From positions 33,310-97,309 of the forward strand of contig JAVXUO010000221.1 in assembly GCA_033065855.1 (NCBI GenBank): a stretch of DNA of 64,000 bases. Direction: 5' to 3'. The DNA is from Escallonia rubra. Taxonomy: Eukaryota > Streptophyta > Magnoliopsida > Escalloniales > Escalloniaceae. Made by a program: the position numbers and the translations under genes. Under the pieces are notes generated by a model. That model ran no database searches and was not told where the DNA came from. It was given only the letters and a program-made list of their open reading frames with translations. Every line of letters starts with the position of its first letter. The stretch's first letter is position 1. Shown here in pieces: positions 1 to 10,984 of this stretch.

Positions 1-2931
1 GCTGATCAGAACTTGTCAGATATTCCCGTCGTTAGTGAATTTTCAGACGTGTTTCCCGAAGAGCTTCCTGATCTTCCTCCGAACCGTGAAGTCGAGTTTA
101 TTATAGATCTTGTACCAGGAGTTGCTCCGATTTCTAAGGCTCCCTACCGTATGGCTCCTGCCGAGCTCAAAGAGCTTAAGGTGCAACTTCAAGAATTACT
201 TGAGAAAGGCTTCATTCGCCCAAGCGTCTCTCCTTGGGGTGCTCCTGTTTTATTTGTAAAGAAGAAAGATGGAACAATGAGGTTATGCATTGATTATAGG
301 GAGTTGAACCGTGTCACAATTCGTAATAAGTACCCTTTGCCACGGATTGATGACTTGTTTGACCAACTACAAGGAGCTGAATATTTTTCCAAGATTGACC
401 TGAGGTCAGGTTACCACCAATTGAGGGTTCGGAGGGAAGATATACCCAAGACTACCTTTCAAACAAGATATGGACACTATGAGTTTGTAGTGATGCCGTT
501 TGGATTAACGAATGCACCTGCAGCATTCATGGACTTGATGAATCGGGTGTTTAAGGAATATTTGGACCAATTTGTCATAGTCTTTATTGATGACATACTG
601 ATTTACTCCAAAAGCAAGGAGGAACATGAACAACATTTATGTACGGTGCTGCAGATTTTGAGGGAAGAGAAGCTTTATGCCAAGTTCAAGAAATGTGAAT
701 TTTGGCTTGAGAAAGTTGTGTTTCTAGGGCATGTGGTGTCTAAAGATGGGATCTCGGTGGATCCATCTAAGGTAGAAGCAGTATGGAATTGGGAAAAACC
801 AAGGACAGTTAGAGAAGTTCGTAGTTTCCTTGGTTTGGCTGGCTATTATCGCAGGTTTGTTGAGGGATTTTCAAAGCTTGCTACCCCATTAACTCGGTTG
901 ACTCGGAAAAAGGTTAAGTTTGAGTGGTCAGAGGAGTGTGATCATAGTTTTCTGGAGCTAAAGAAAAGACTGGTTTCAGCTCCTGTTCTTTCTCTACCTT
1001 CAGGGACCGGAGGATTTGTGATATACAGCGATGCTTCACAGAAAGGTCTGGGATGTGTGTTAATGCAACATGGACATGTTATTGCTTATGGCTCGCGGCA
1101 ACTCAAAACGTATGAAATGAATTATCCAACACATGACTTGGAGTTAGCTGTCGTGGTTTTTGCATTAAAAATTTGGAGGCACTATCTCTATGGTGAGACG
1201 TGTGAGATATACACGGATCATAAGAGCCTTAAGTTTTTATTCACACAGAAGGAGTTGAATATGCGGCAACGTCGATGGTTAGAATTACTTAAGGATTACG
1301 ACTGCAAGATTTTATATCATCCAGGGAAGGCCAATGTGGTTGCTGATGCTCTCAGTAGAAAGAATACTGGTACATTTGCAGCTCTTTTGACTACACAAAA
1401 GGAAATTCTTGCGGATCTTGAAAGTTTGGGTGTGGATGTTTTGGTTCCCGGGTCTGGGAATTATTTTGGTAGTTTAATGGCGCAACCTACCTTGATCGAA
1501 AGGATTAAACAAGCTCAGACTGAAGATTCAAAGTTAATTAAGATCAGAGAACAAGTTAGAGCAGGTCAACAGCCAGAGTTCAGGATTGATGCTGAGGGGG
1601 CATTACGTCTTGGAACCAGACTGTGTGTTCCTTCTGATGTAAGGTTAAAGGAGGAAATAATGCAGGATGCGCACAGTTCAGGCTTCACAGTACATCCTGG
1701 TAGTACTAAGATGTATCGGGATTTACGAGACGTGTTTTGGTGGAATGATATGAAAAGAGAGATAGCAGACTTCGTAGCTCGCTGTCTTATTTGTCAGCAG
1801 GTTAAAGTGGAACATCAACGGCCAAGTGGACCTTTGCAACCACTTACCATTCCTCAGTGGAAGTGGGAACATATTGCTATGGACTTCGTGTCTGGTTTGC
1901 CTAGGACAAGGCAAGGTCATGATTCAATTTGGGTGATAATCGATCGTTTGACTAAGTCAGCGCATTTTATTCCAGTTAAAGTTACCTATAGCTTAGAGAG
2001 GTTGGCTAAACTCTATGTTCAGGAGATTGTTCGACTACACGGCGTGCCCGTTTCAATAGTTTCGGATAGGGATGCACGTTTTACATCGAGGTTCTGGCGT
2101 AGTTTGCAAGATGCTTTGGGTACGCGACTTAACCTTAGTACAGCTTATCATCCTCAAAGTGATGGACAGTCAGAGAGGACTATTCAAATTCTAGAGGACA
2201 TGCTTAGGGCTTGCTCACTAAACTTTAAAAGTAACTGGGGTGATCATCTGCCACTTGTTGAGTTTGCATATAACAATAGCTTCCAGGCTAGTATTGGTAT
2301 GGCACCCTTTGAAGCTTTGTATGGTCGAAGGTGTAGAACACCAATTTGCTGGTATGAGATTGGAGAGGAGAAAATTTTGGGTGCCTTGGGGCCAGAGATA
2401 GTACAAGTTACATCTGAGAAAATCCGTTTGATTAAGGATAATTTACTTGTTGCTCAGAGTCGCCAGAAGAGTTACGCTGATAGTAGAAGACGTGAGTTAG
2501 AGTTTGAAGTAGGAGATCATGTATTTCTCAAAGTGTCACCTTGGAAAGGAGTAATGCGTTTTGGGAAGAAGGGCAAGCTTAGCCCTAGATTTATTGGGCC
2601 GTTCGAGATCTTGCGGAGGATTGGACCAGTCGCTTACCAGGTTGCCTTACCTCCAAGTTTGTCACGAGTGCATGATGTGTTTCATGTGTCAACATTGAGG
2701 AAATACGTACCAGATCCTTCTCATGTCATCCATTATGAACCTGTAGAGATTCGGGAGGATCTTTCATACGAGGAATACCCGGTGGAGATTCTAGATCGCA
2801 AGGAGCAAATTTTACGCACAAAAACTATTAAATTAGTTAAGGTGCGTTGGCGTAACCATTCAAAGGAAGAAGCCACTTGGGAACTCGAGGATGCTATGCG
2901 CGAAAAGCACCCTCAGCTTTTTGACTTTTAA
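1..2931 (+). CDS. Chromovirus pol polyprotein (RT-RNase H-integrase-chromodomain), 5' truncated by window
   Basis: The frame is open from base 1, so the real start is upstream. Reverse transcriptase copies the element RNA; its catalytic motif is FIDD at 583-594, preceded by the conserved LRSGYHQLR and [12 protein letters not shown] blocks. RNase H follows, with YSDAS (Asp at 1030-1032). An HHCC zinc finger lies around 1670-1800. The integrase core has its D, D and E codons at 1882, 2065 and 2173, a D-35-E spacing as in active enzymes. A GPF-type module precedes a C-terminal chromodomain (about 2780-2928) that in this group directs integration to heterochromatin. There is no stop or frameshift over 976 codons, so this copy is young or recently active. 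The frame stops 45 bp before the 3' LTR. The family assignment is secure; the clade is less so. Confidence 0.95.
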   Translation, partial: ADQNLSDIPVVSEFSDVFPEELPDLPPNREVEFIIDLVPGVAPISKAPYRMAPAELKELKVQLQELLEKGFIRPSVSPWGAPVLFVKKKDGTMRLCIDYRELNRVTIRNKYPLPRIDDLFDQLQGAEYFSKIDLRSGYHQLRVRREDIPKTTFQTRYGHYEFVVMPFGLTNAPAAFMDLMNRVFKEYLDQFVIVFIDDILIYSKSKEEHEQHLCTVLQILREEKLYAKFKKCEFWLEKVVFLGHVVSKDGISVDPSKVEAVWNWEKPRTVREVRSFLGLAGYYRRFVEGFSKLATPLTRLTRKKVKFEWSEECDHSFLELKKRLVSAPVLSLPSGTGGFVIYSDASQKGLGCVLMQHGHVIAYGSRQLKTYEMNYPTHDLELAVVVFALKIWRHYLYGETCEIYTDHKSLKFLFTQKELNMRQRRWLELLKDYDCKILYHPGKANVVADALSRKNTGTFAALLTTQKEILADLESLGVDVLVPGSGNYFGSLMAQPTLIERIKQAQTEDSKLIKIREQVRAGQQPEFRIDAEGALRLGTRLCVPSDVRLKEEIMQDAHSSGFTVHPGSTKMYRDLRDVFWWNDMKREIADFVARCLICQQVKVEHQRPSGPLQPLTIPQWKWEHIAMDFVSGLPRTRQGHDSIWVIIDRLTKSAHFIPVKVTYSLERLAKLYVQEIVRLHGVPVSIVSDRDARFTSRFWRSLQDALGTRLNLSTAYHPQSDGQSERTIQILEDMLRACSLNFKSNWGDHLPLVEFAYNNSFQASIGMAPFEALYGRRCRTPICWYEIGEEKILGALGPEIVQVTSEKIRLIKDNLLVAQSRQKSYADSRRRELEFEVGDHVFLKVSPWKGVMRFGKKGKLSPRFIGPFEILRRIGPVAYQVALPPSLSRVHDVFHVSTLRKYVPDPSHVIHYEPVEIREDLSYEEYPVEILDRKEQILRTKTIKLVKVRWRNHSKEEATWELEDAMREKHPQLFDF

Positions 2932-2960
2932 GGTACGTTATATTCCGAGGACGGAATTCT

Positions 2961-2976
2961 TTTAAGGTGGGGAGAA
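2961..2976 (+). other. Polypurine tract
   Basis: A purine-rich run (AAGGTGGGGAGAA) ends directly before the TG of the 3' LTR. This is the expected primer site for plus-strand synthesis. Confidence 0.75.
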
Positions 2977-5119
2977 TGTAATACCCCAATATTTTTTTAT
3001 GCTATATTATTACTTTAAAATAATTAAATAACTAAATAAGCAAGTTTGTGGTCTTTTTGCAATATTATGAAAGTTTTGGTGCCTTTTGAATAAGTGGATA
3101 AAGTTCAGGGGGGTTTTGTGTAAATTGCCAATTAGGGCTTTAATATAAATAGTCCTTCTTCCTTCTCTTCCAGCCTCCTCTTGTTTCCCCTGCTCGCCGC
3201 CTCTCCCACTCTCTTCTCCATTTTTCAGCCTTAAATTGTTTGTTCCTTTGGAGAATTTTCGGCTTAATCAAGTAGTGTAACTTGGGAGGATTGAGCTTCC
3301 GTCGAATTGCGTCTAAGGTAAGGGATTTTAACCTTTTTGCTGTGGTAAGGGTTTTTCGCTATTTTTGTTGTGGTAAGGAATTATCTTTATTCTTGCTGAG
3401 ATCATTCTTTTCCAATTACCGTTTTAAACTCGATTCGATTTAGTTTATTGACTGTTTTGAGGCTCTAGTCCATCTCTGGGATCCGCAAATATCACTTTGC
3501 AAATTAATTGTCACCCGGAATTGTTCGTAGATAATCAGTTGTATTTGCTACCTTGGCGATTTATGTTTTCATGTCCCTTCTGTTACTTCAATGATGCTTA
3601 GTCGTTCCAGTTTCTGTGGCGTTGCCACCTGTTTGCACTCTCTCATTTTTTTTATTTTTTTTGACTTCTTTGTAAGTCTGAAATTGTCTTTCTGTTGTCC
3701 AATTCAAGCTGTTCAATAGTTACTATTATGGACAAAGTTAGTTTCGCGAGGAACTTATTAATTTAGGTTCACTGTGTTGCTACCCTACTGAACTAGGGAA
3801 TATCCAATTGGAAATTTGGTTCAACAAAGTTTGATAATGGATGTTGGAGTAGTTTTGTATGCCCAGTTCCTGAACATGTGCAACTTATTAATATTCCCCA
3901 TTTGCAGTCCAGATTTTTGCTTGCTAAACTGCCTGGGCACAAGGCTTTTCTTTCGTTTCTTTCAAACCCAATTATCACGTCCTGGCTTAAGTGGCTTTGT
4001 ATATAGTGGGTTAGTTATTTGCTTGTTAACTAGCATTCATGGGCCCTCCCTTGCCAGTAATGGTCTTTCCAGACTGCCTCGTATTGAGATTCTACACTAA
4101 TGCTTATGGCCCTTTGAGCTTCATGCTCTCGTTTTCAGCAAAATTCTATCTTTGACTAAATTATTTCCTTCCAGTTAGACAAAGTGATGTAAGAAAAATC
4201 AGTTTACGCACACTACTTAATTAGTCTCCTATTATTTTGTACAAGTTCTCAAGGTCATTACCACCTCCATTTTGTATTGTGTCCATTAATGTCATATACT
4301 AGTATGTTCAATTTTGTTCTTCATTCCTCCTCGGTCAATCATAAGCTCTCTTGCAGTTTACCATGTCCAACATGTATTGTAATAATGTCAGTCACGCTCG
4401 TCACGTTTTTGTTCTTCGACTATGTTTGAACAACTCTCGCATTGAGAGGGTCCTTTGGACACACGTTTGATTATATGCTGGCGATTAATAGATGCTTAGC
4501 ATGCTACCGGTAGCACACGTTTGATATTTGTACGTTTGGTTCGACGTTTGGGTCTTATGACCAACATAGTCATCGTATACTTTTGTTGTGTAGCATTCCC
4601 GGCATATTATTTATATGTTTAAGGTTAATGCTTAATCACGTTTGTTTCGGCATTTGATATAAGAATTTTGTTTGCCCATTCCATCAAGTATTGTCGTTTA
4701 ACTCTGTTACTTTTGCTTTGATATCTTGTCGTTTTGCACCTTACTGAGCTATTCGAGCTCACCCTTTCACTCTTCCTTGCCCCTTGCCACAGGTCATTAA
4801 AGTGACTAAGGATCCGTGTGACGGCATTGGAGCTTTGAGAGTCCTTTGTAGTTAATTAGATTTCAGTTTGTTTTGAGAACTTTACCCGAATGTGGGTAAT
4901 TTGATAGAATTGATTTTAGGTGATTTGTTTAGCCGCTGCGTTTAGTAGATGGTTTTGTAAGGGATTATTCAGAGAATGAATTGTTTTAGATTTCTGTTCT
5001 ATGGAGATATTTTATTTCAAAGGATTTAGTTGCTCTGTCTATATCACTGTCACCAGAGTTATAGCGGTATCTTCAGGAACTTTGATTACAGTCACGGCTT
5101 CCGTTTTCGGGGCGTGACA
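2977..5119 (+). repeat. 3' LTR of chromovirus element (2143 bp)
   Basis: It begins TGTAATACCCC right after the polypurine tract and ends GGGGCGTGACA. It has no coding capacity; the short open frames inside it (for example 3816-4100) have no recognisable domains. A TATA-like region and pyrimidine-rich leader lie near 3140-3230, where transcription may start. Confidence 0.88.
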
Positions 5120-6151
5120 TATCTCAATAAAGTCTATGATTGGTTTGGATAAAAAAATCAATTAGTAAAAAGAAGGATACACTTGCCCCTATACCCCAAG
5201 CTTGGAATGGACCGCGTAGCATAAATCAGAGTTGTTCAAGATTTTATTTTCCTTTTTTGTCTTCGGAATATTGGGCTCCAAGTTCCAACTTCTAAGTAGG
5301 GGAATCCAAGCTTTGTTCCAAGATACAACTGGGCTTTAAACTCACCCTATGGGATCCTAAATCTCACAATCACATTGCATCGACTTTGGGCCGGACAAAC
5401 CGTGCCAGCCCGTTAAATTAGTAGGAGGGTTGTCTTGTCTCATATATTTAAGCTCTTGGAAGATTGGGCTTGCAAAATTATGGGCCTGAGTGTTGGGTAA
5501 GCTCTGACCAATGTGATATTGTAGTGAAAAAAGTTACTAATCTTCCTTTTTGTATGCAATATCTTTTGTACCATAACCCAACGGAGGTTAAATATTTGTC
5601 AAGCATGGATTAAAATATAACAGAGGAAAGAAAAAAAGAAGAAGAAATTCACGTTAACTCGAAACCAAATAGGTGCTTTGTAAAGGGCGACTTGTGATTT
5701 TAAAGCAACGAAAATCTTAAGGCCCTAGAAGGGGCTACGAATCACTCTTGCATTGGGGAGTTGAGGTGCAAAGAGTTAGGAAGGGAAGGTTAATGCAAAT
5801 CCATGTAAAACTTTGCCACGCGAAAGGAAAAGAAGGTATAGCTTTCCATCTTTATAAATCAACGAATTAAATAAAAGTTCTACCGCTGAAAATGATAAAA
5901 AGGAGTGTAGCCGAAAAGGGAAAGGCGGGCTGTCAATATCCAATGACCAATGCATATACGGACGAGACAAATACACACGTGGCCCTGTCAATATCCAATG
6001 TAAGAAAGGAAGAGTCTACCACGCCACGTCGTTTATCTGTATCCATTATTCTCACCTGAAGTAGCAAAGCACCAAACATGACAAAGGACTAAACATGGAA
6101 GCACTTAACATGAAATTGTAGAAAAGGCACTCATATTCATACTCCTAGGGT
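5120..6151. repeat. R1 repeat block, copy 1, and flank 3' of B3 gene 1
   Basis: From about 5230 to 5560 lies a noncoding block that recurs at 10985-11450, 21048-21200 (partial) and 35035-35500. In copies 1, 21048 and 35035 it lies a few hundred bases to the left of a B3 gene. The stretch 5560-5740 also matches 35480-35670. Relative to units 2 and 3, unit 1 lacks about 150 bp just downstream of the B3 stop codon (6115-6130 joins the two sides of that gap). No gene was seen. Confidence 0.75.
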
Positions 6152-7036
6152 TCAAAGATAAACCCCAAAAAGCTTCACAGGGGGACGCTGCACTTGAGGT
6201 TGCTGCTGCTGCGGTTGTGGTGGCTGAGCGGGGCGGCAGCGGCGAGACTGGCGATCGAGGACTCGAAACCCAAACCGATCCTCCGATGCGTCCCAAAAGA
6301 GTCCAATGTCATCCCCTTGCTGCAAGTTCCTCCTCCTTACAAAATCCCTAGACCAGTTGTTACCAAACACGAAGCACCTGCTGGAAGCCCATTTCTTGAA
6401 CGTCAAGAGGTGTTCTGTCCCAGAATCATAGTCCCAAACCTTGACCCTCACGCCCTCGGGAGTTTCCACATTCTTGACTGTTTCCACATGCCAGAAAGCC
6501 AAGATATTCTTCTCAACAGTTTTGGTGCTCAACATTAGCCTACACAGATGATTGCAGTCGCTAGTTTCCAGCGTTTTCTTGATCTTCCAGGGATCTTCAT
6601 ACAGTTTCAGATAGTCGGCCGGGGTAAAAATCCTCAACCATCTGATTCCCCTGGCTTCATCACGTGGTGTTTCTTGCTTCTTCGTAGTAGGACCCACGTC
6701 CAAGAAAGCATGATCTTGACCTAGGGCAAGTTCTAAAGAAAGGGACTTAACCCTTTTTCTCATCACCAGATCGATATTGTTTTCGCCTTCAATGCGATCA
6801 GAGAAGTTTCTTTTACCATTGTTGCCGATACTTTCTGGTTGTTGAGGAGGAAAGGTATGTGGAGTCATGGAAAAAGAACAAGAAGCGGGTAACACTGCTC
6901 GAATGGGAGCAGCCGTGAAAACCTTCTTGCTCTTCTTCTGTTCCTTTTCTGTTGGTAGGGCACGAGAGAGGGGTTGCTGGGGATCCATGGATGATGAAGC
7001 AAAGAGAGGAAGCTTTTCTTGAGGGTTATTGGACAT
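6152..7036 (-). CDS. B3-domain transcription factor-like protein, copy 1
   Basis: A single-exon frame of 294 residues, taking the first ATG (codon at 7036; the upstream in-frame TTG is not needed). Residues about 133-262 resemble the plant B3 DNA-binding fold of the small single-B3 families: a strand around RWLRIF, then KVWDYDSGTEHLLTFKKW, NNWSRDFVRRR and LQQGDDIGLFWD. Upstream lie a lysine-rich KEQKKSKK stretch (residues 31-38, possible nuclear signal), KRVK, and LSLELAL (residues 99-105), which fits the LxLxL EAR repression motif. The tail is Pro/Gln-rich. This suggests a nuclear repressor, which is inference. The protein is about 90% identical to copies 2 and 3 by eye. Its promoter differs from theirs: the TATA element is altered and followed by a minisatellite. 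No stop or frameshift. Confidence 0.82.
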   Translation of the reverse strand: MSNNPQEKLPLFASSSMDPQQPLSRALPTEKEQKKSKKVFTAAPIRAVLPASCSFSMTPHTFPPQQPESIGNNGKRNFSDRIEGENNIDLVMRKRVKSLSLELALGQDHAFLDVGPTTKKQETPRDEARGIRWLRIFTPADYLKLYEDPWKIKKTLETSDCNHLCRLMLSTKTVEKNILAFWHVETVKNVETPEGVRVKVWDYDSGTEHLLTFKKWASSRCFVFGNNWSRDFVRRRNLQQGDDIGLFWDASEDRFGFRVLDRQSRRCRPAQPPQPQQQQPQVQRPPVKLFGVYL

Positions 7037-7091
7037 GATGAGCAAGTTATGAAGGACGACAATTTGGGGTTGCTTGGAATGAACTTGAGGG

Positions 7092-7415
7092 TTATTATTA
7101 TAGACTGAAGTTGAACTTGAGAGTTATTATTATAGAGTGAAGTTGAACTTAAAGTCCAGCTCCATTCCTTATTTTATTATTATTATAGACTGAAGTTGAA
7201 CTTAAATTCCAGCTCCATTCCTTATTTTATTATTATAGACTGAAGTTGAACTTAAATTCCAGCTCCTTAAATTCCTTATTATTATAGACTGAAGTTGAAC
7301 TTAAATTCCAGCTCCATTCCTTATTTTATTATTATAGACTGAAGTTGAACTTAAATTCCAGCTCCTTAAATTCCTTATTATTATAGACTGAAGTTGAACT
7401 TAAATTCCAGTCTCC
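7092..7415. repeat. Minisatellite (about 50-bp units) over the core promoter of B3 gene 1
   Basis: About seven tandem units each contain TATAGACTGAAGTTGAACTT and end in a run of TTATTAT. Two unit forms alternate, ending ...CTCCATTCC and ...CTCCTTAAATTCC. The first unit coincides with the position where B3 genes 2 and 3 have TATAAATA on the minus strand. Here that site reads TATAATAA (minus strand, 7095-7102). Confidence 0.88.
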
Positions 7416-7440
7416 GTTCCTTTCTAGCTAGCTAGCTCAA

Positions 7441-7481
7441 GGTCACGGAGATGACGTCGCCTGGACGTCATCTCCGTGACC
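7441..7481. repeat. Perfect inverted repeat (18-bp arms, 5-bp loop)
   Basis: Arm GGTCACGGAGATGACGTC (7441-7458) is followed by GCCTG and the exact reverse complement at 7464-7481. It sits at the edge of the GC-rich repeat at 7464-7725. Confidence 0.9.
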
Positions 7482-7725
7482 CCCGTCGCCTGTCGTAAGG
7501 ACGTCATCTCCGCGACCCCCGTTGCCCGTCGTCCGGACGTCAACTCCGCGACCCCCGTCTCCCATCGTCCCGACTTCATCTCCGCGACCCCAGACGTCAG
7601 GACGTCATCTCCGCGACCCTCGTCGCCCGTCGTCCGGACGTCATCTCCGCGACCCTGATCGCCCGTCGCCTAGACGTCAGCTCCGCGACCCTTGTCGCTC
7701 GCGTCCGCGCGACAGCTCTGCAAGT
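7464..7725. repeat. GC-rich minisatellite related to LTR internal repeats
   Basis: Tandem units of roughly 37 bp share GACGTCATCTCCGCGACCC and CGTCGCCCGTCGTC. The same motifs occur inside the solo LTR at 14195-14350, so this is probably a remnant of that LTR family. The open frames across it are repeat artefacts. Confidence 0.75.
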
Positions 7726-9452
7726 CAAACGAAACAAATGAAAACTAAAGTGCAAGATGATAAATAAGCCTGGCACGACAAATCTTATTTCGGAGTTATA
7801 CCCCATCAAAGGTCGAATCGATGTCAAAGTCAAAAGGAACGAATTCGAATAATTGAACTAATAATCGAATACGATACAATCACGTAACACGTGACTGTAA
7901 AGCACGTTAACCTAAGCACGTGAATGTTCTAAGTTCAAAGTTTGCATACCGGTAGCAATTGTCATATCATGTCATGGCATCACGTTAACCTAAGTACGTG
8001 AATGTTCTAAAATATTAGTTCAATTCAGAGAGGTCAAACGGGTATCAAAGTATCTCACGAATATACTAGCCGTAAGAATATCAAAACTTGCATTTTAATA
8101 AGGACGGCTTAACAATTTCAGAAACTACTCGATATTAAACTCGAATCGAAGAGAACAAAAAGACGAGTTTAACAGAAGTGGAATCGCTTGAATACAAGTT
8201 CATACACGATCACAAAATTTTCAAATAACAAAATATGGTCAAAAAGTGTGCACCACTAAAGAGGTGACATGTGGCAAACCACCCCACAGCAAAATACCAA
8301 ACAGTACCCAAAAACGAAGAAGAAAGGTACCGACTTAGGGCAAAAGTGCGTTTTGTAACCATTTTTTTTTCTTGCTGGGCATGAGGGTCCCAGCCGCGCA
8401 GTTGGGCACCGTAACCCGGCTTCCTGTTCTCCAATTTAAAAAACCAGTTTTTAAACTGAAGAGTAAAAGAAAAACTCCAAAAATTGGTTTTTTTTTTTAG
8501 ACCGCCACCACCACCCTCCCACCGCCGGCAGCCACCTCAGGCGACCACCGCCGGCCGCCACCTCCTGCAACCACCCCGGAGACTACCGGCAGCCACCTCC
8601 GGCCGCCGGTGACTGCCGGCAACCACCTCCGGTCACCGGCGCCCACCGCCGAAGACTACGCCCCACCACCGCCACCGCCACCCTAAACCACCAAAAAAAA
8701 AAAGTCAAAAGGGTTACCAAACACCAAAAAAAAAAAAACTCAAAAAAAAAAAGGGTTAACAAACACCCACTTGTTTTTGTAAAAAAAAAAATTTAAGTTG
8801 CTCTTTAAAAACTGAAAACCAAAAAAAAAATTTGTGAAACGAACCCTTAGGGCAGCTGTGCAGGAAAATAAAAACAAGAAGAAAGGTACCGACTAACGAG
8901 AACGGCAGGACGGAACAAGTCTGTGCCCAAGGATGCACTTAACGGTATTATACAATTTACGACAAGTGTGCGAATATGAAACACAAATACGACGTTAAAG
9001 CAAACAACGAAATACAAACTTATTGTTGATCCAAATGCTGGAGAAACAAAATCAATCAATAATATATGATAACGACGCAGACACGTATATGAAACCCTTA
9101 CCTCAAATTTATACGATAAGATTTGTAAAGTTGCGTAACCTTCCGAAAATCTCAAAACCTAAATAATTGAATCAACCTCAATTACGTTAAATTCTTAATT
9201 AACGCAATCATAAAGTGATGAAATTCATCTTTATAATCAAAGTGGGTTCAAGATTCTTACCAATTGTGCGTAGAAAATTGCAATCCTTCTAAAACCCTAG
9301 TTTTTTTTATTTTTTTCTCTCTCTGAAGAGCAAACTCAATTTATCGACAGTAGTTAACTCGAAATACCCCTAAAGATATGTTACTTATTCAAAAGTGTAC
9401 CAAAATATTCTTAGAACTGCAGAAGCTGTCCAAAAATTTAAATAATTAGCTA
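7726..9452. other. Noncoding AT-rich stretch
   Basis: No coding region was recognised. A direct repeat (CACGTTAACCTAAG plus following bases) occurs at about 7904 and 7981. A small DNA transposon (8343-8845) lies inside. A pyrimidine-rich stretch near 9300-9325 resembles a leader of an unidentified repeat. The unit 2 and 3 equivalents lack this stretch. Confidence 0.5.
8343..8845. mobile_element. Small non-autonomous DNA transposon (hAT- or MULE-like)
   Basis: About 503 bp is bounded by a perfect 9-bp direct repeat CTTAGGGCA (8334-8342 and 8846-8854). The ends are imperfectly inverted: the left has GTGCGTTTTGTAACC, and the right, read inward, has GGGTTCGTTTCACAAA. Subterminal AAACCAGTTTTTAAACTG-like segments also recur inverted. 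The middle (8500-8690) is a CCGCCACC-rich low-complexity run without a real gene. An 8-bp reading of the duplication would fit hAT and 9 bp a Mutator-like element. Confidence 0.6.
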
Positions 9453-9462
9453 TATAATATTT

Positions 9463-10685
9463 GGGTAAATTACACTAAAACCCCCTGAGGTTTTACGTAA
9501 TTACACTCCACTACCGCTATCTTTAAAAATTACACTCCGCTCAAAAAGTAACATTTTTTCTTACGGTGTTAACGATGCAATGCAAAAAGACATAAATGCC
9601 CCTCAACAATGTTTTCCTGGAATTTGGCTGAAATTCCAAAATGAAGATGAAGCCCCTCTGTACAACACGATTCACTGCAAAATGAAGATGAAGCCGACTG
9701 GGGCGTCGGAGTAGGCGAGTTGGAGGGAGCTGTCGTAGTGGGTGAAGGCGTCGCGGTTGGGGTTGGAGACGGTGACGTACTGGAGGAAGGTGAAGTCCAC
9801 GATGCCGTTGGCGACGGAGAAGGTCGGGAACTGGACGACGTCGACGGCGATCTTGGGGTCTTTCGGTTTGAAGAGGAGGAAGTAATAAACGACGACGATT
9901 CCGGCAGCCAGGAAGAGCAAGAAGACCGTGGCCACTATGCACGAGGCAAGGTTGGTTGTACGGCCGGTCTTAGATCTGTGAGGCTGGGAAGGGAAATGTT
10001 TGATAGGCCTGGAGGGAAAGCCGGCGGGGGAGATGCCGAACTGGGCGAGCTTGTCCGGGTGGCGCTGGAGGACAAGCCGGTGGTAGGCGGAGCGGATCTC
10101 GCCGGCGGTGCAGTCGCCGCCAAGCCCCAGCACCTTGTATTGGCACTGCTTCACTGCAAAATGAAGATGAAGCCGACCGTGGCCACTATGCTCGAGTTTT
10201 TGTTGAAATTCATATAGTCATCCAGAAAAGGGGCGTTGATTTCACTGTTCCTGCAGGGAAGAACCCAACTCAGCGGCAGATCGAGGCTGGGCATACAATG
10301 GAGAAGGGAGGAGGGTTTGCTTCTTGGGCTTGTGAGGATAGAAGGTGTTTGGAGGGGACAGCAGAACTGGGGCAAGCATGCACACACACACTGAGTTGCC
10401 AACTGTGGCTCCACCTTATGTCAGAACTCAGACAACCCAAGTCACGACAGAGCGAAAATGGATAGCGAGAAGATGTCGCCGGAGAAGAGGGGGGTATTTT
10501 GGGTATGAAAATTACATAAATGAGTGTGTCAGAGAATCTTGAAACGGAGTTGGACGGGCCGTTAAAAGTGTGTAGTTGTGTGTAATGCGGGTACAAACCT
10601 CAGGGGGGCGGAGTGTAATTTTTAAAGATAGCGGTAGTGGAGTGTAATTACGTAAAACCTCAGGGGGTTTTAGTGTAATTTACCC
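9463..10685. mobile_element. Pack-MULE 1 carrying J-domain and LEA2 gene fragments
   Basis: A 1223-bp element begins GGGTAAATTACACTAAAA and ends with the inverted counterpart ...GTGTAATTTACCC. Terminal inverted repeats are near 85 bp (9463-9545 and 10595-10685). It is flanked by a perfect 10-bp target-site duplication TATAATATTT (9453-9462, 10686-10695), the length expected of Mutator-like elements. There is no transposase, so it depended on an autonomous relative. A second element with related ends is at 16755-17792. Confidence 0.93.
9672..10154 (-). pseudogene. Chimeric captured fragment: J-domain N-terminus joined in frame to LEA2/NHL-type membrane protein
   Basis: One open frame of about 160 codons on the minus strand has no ATG at its start (GTG at 10154). 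Residues 1-45 match the start of a DnaJ domain of the JJJ1 type: YKVLGL, EIRSAYHRL, and the catalytic HPD at RHPDKL. From about residue 46 the frame changes to an NDR1/HIN1-like (LEA2) protein: a basic cytosolic stretch SKTGRTTNLASC, one hydrophobic transmembrane segment (about residues 73-93), then the LEA2 start with ITV-like PKIAVDVVQFPTFSV and VSNPNRDAF. The two parents are unrelated gene families, so the joint was made by the transposon. Both parts are incomplete and have no introns visible. Expression is unknown. Confidence 0.78.
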
Positions 10686-10695
10686 TATAATATTT

Positions 10696-10984
10696 GGGTC
10701 TTACACTGCCATTGTGGAATTCCAAGGACTGAATCCCATTTCGTCATGATATGAAAACGATCATATTCATGTGTTTTGATGCTTTCTGCAATCTGGAAGT
10801 GTTGTCTTTGCCAAGTGACAAAAGAGTATTAGATCCTTTTTGGGATAAAATTTGATTACTTGTTGATATGTTTGAGGTGTAGCTATATTCACCCTCTTTT
10901 TTTTAGGTGGCCTTTTCATTTTAAGACCCAATTCTATCTAATACTCCGTTCATCCCTCTCCGCTTTACTAAATTCACATCTATT
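10696..10984. other. No feature seen
   Basis: AT-rich sequence to the right of Pack-MULE 1. No coding, RNA or repeat signal was recognised. Confidence 0.5.

Larger units (their letters stand above)
1..5119 (+). mobile_element. Chromovirus (Ty3/gypsy) LTR retrotransposon, 3' part
   Basis: The window opens inside the pol gene of a Ty3/gypsy element and runs through its polypurine tract and 3' LTR to a TG...CA end at 5119. Domain order RT, RNase H, integrase, chromodomain is that of chromoviruses; the LTR start TGTAATACCCC and the polyprotein type suggest the Tekay/Del clade (inference). The 5' LTR, gag and protease lie outside the window, so the target-site duplication cannot be tested; the bases after the LTR are TATCT. 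Confidence 0.93.

Noticed and set aside
3816..4100. 94-codon frame in the first LTR as a gene
   Set aside because: No start context, no domain, lies inside the LTR; chance frame.
9720..10217. 165-codon plus-strand frame across Pack-MULE 1
   Set aside because: It is the antisense shadow of the J-domain/LEA2 frame; composition is Gly/Glu/Val-rich without a domain.
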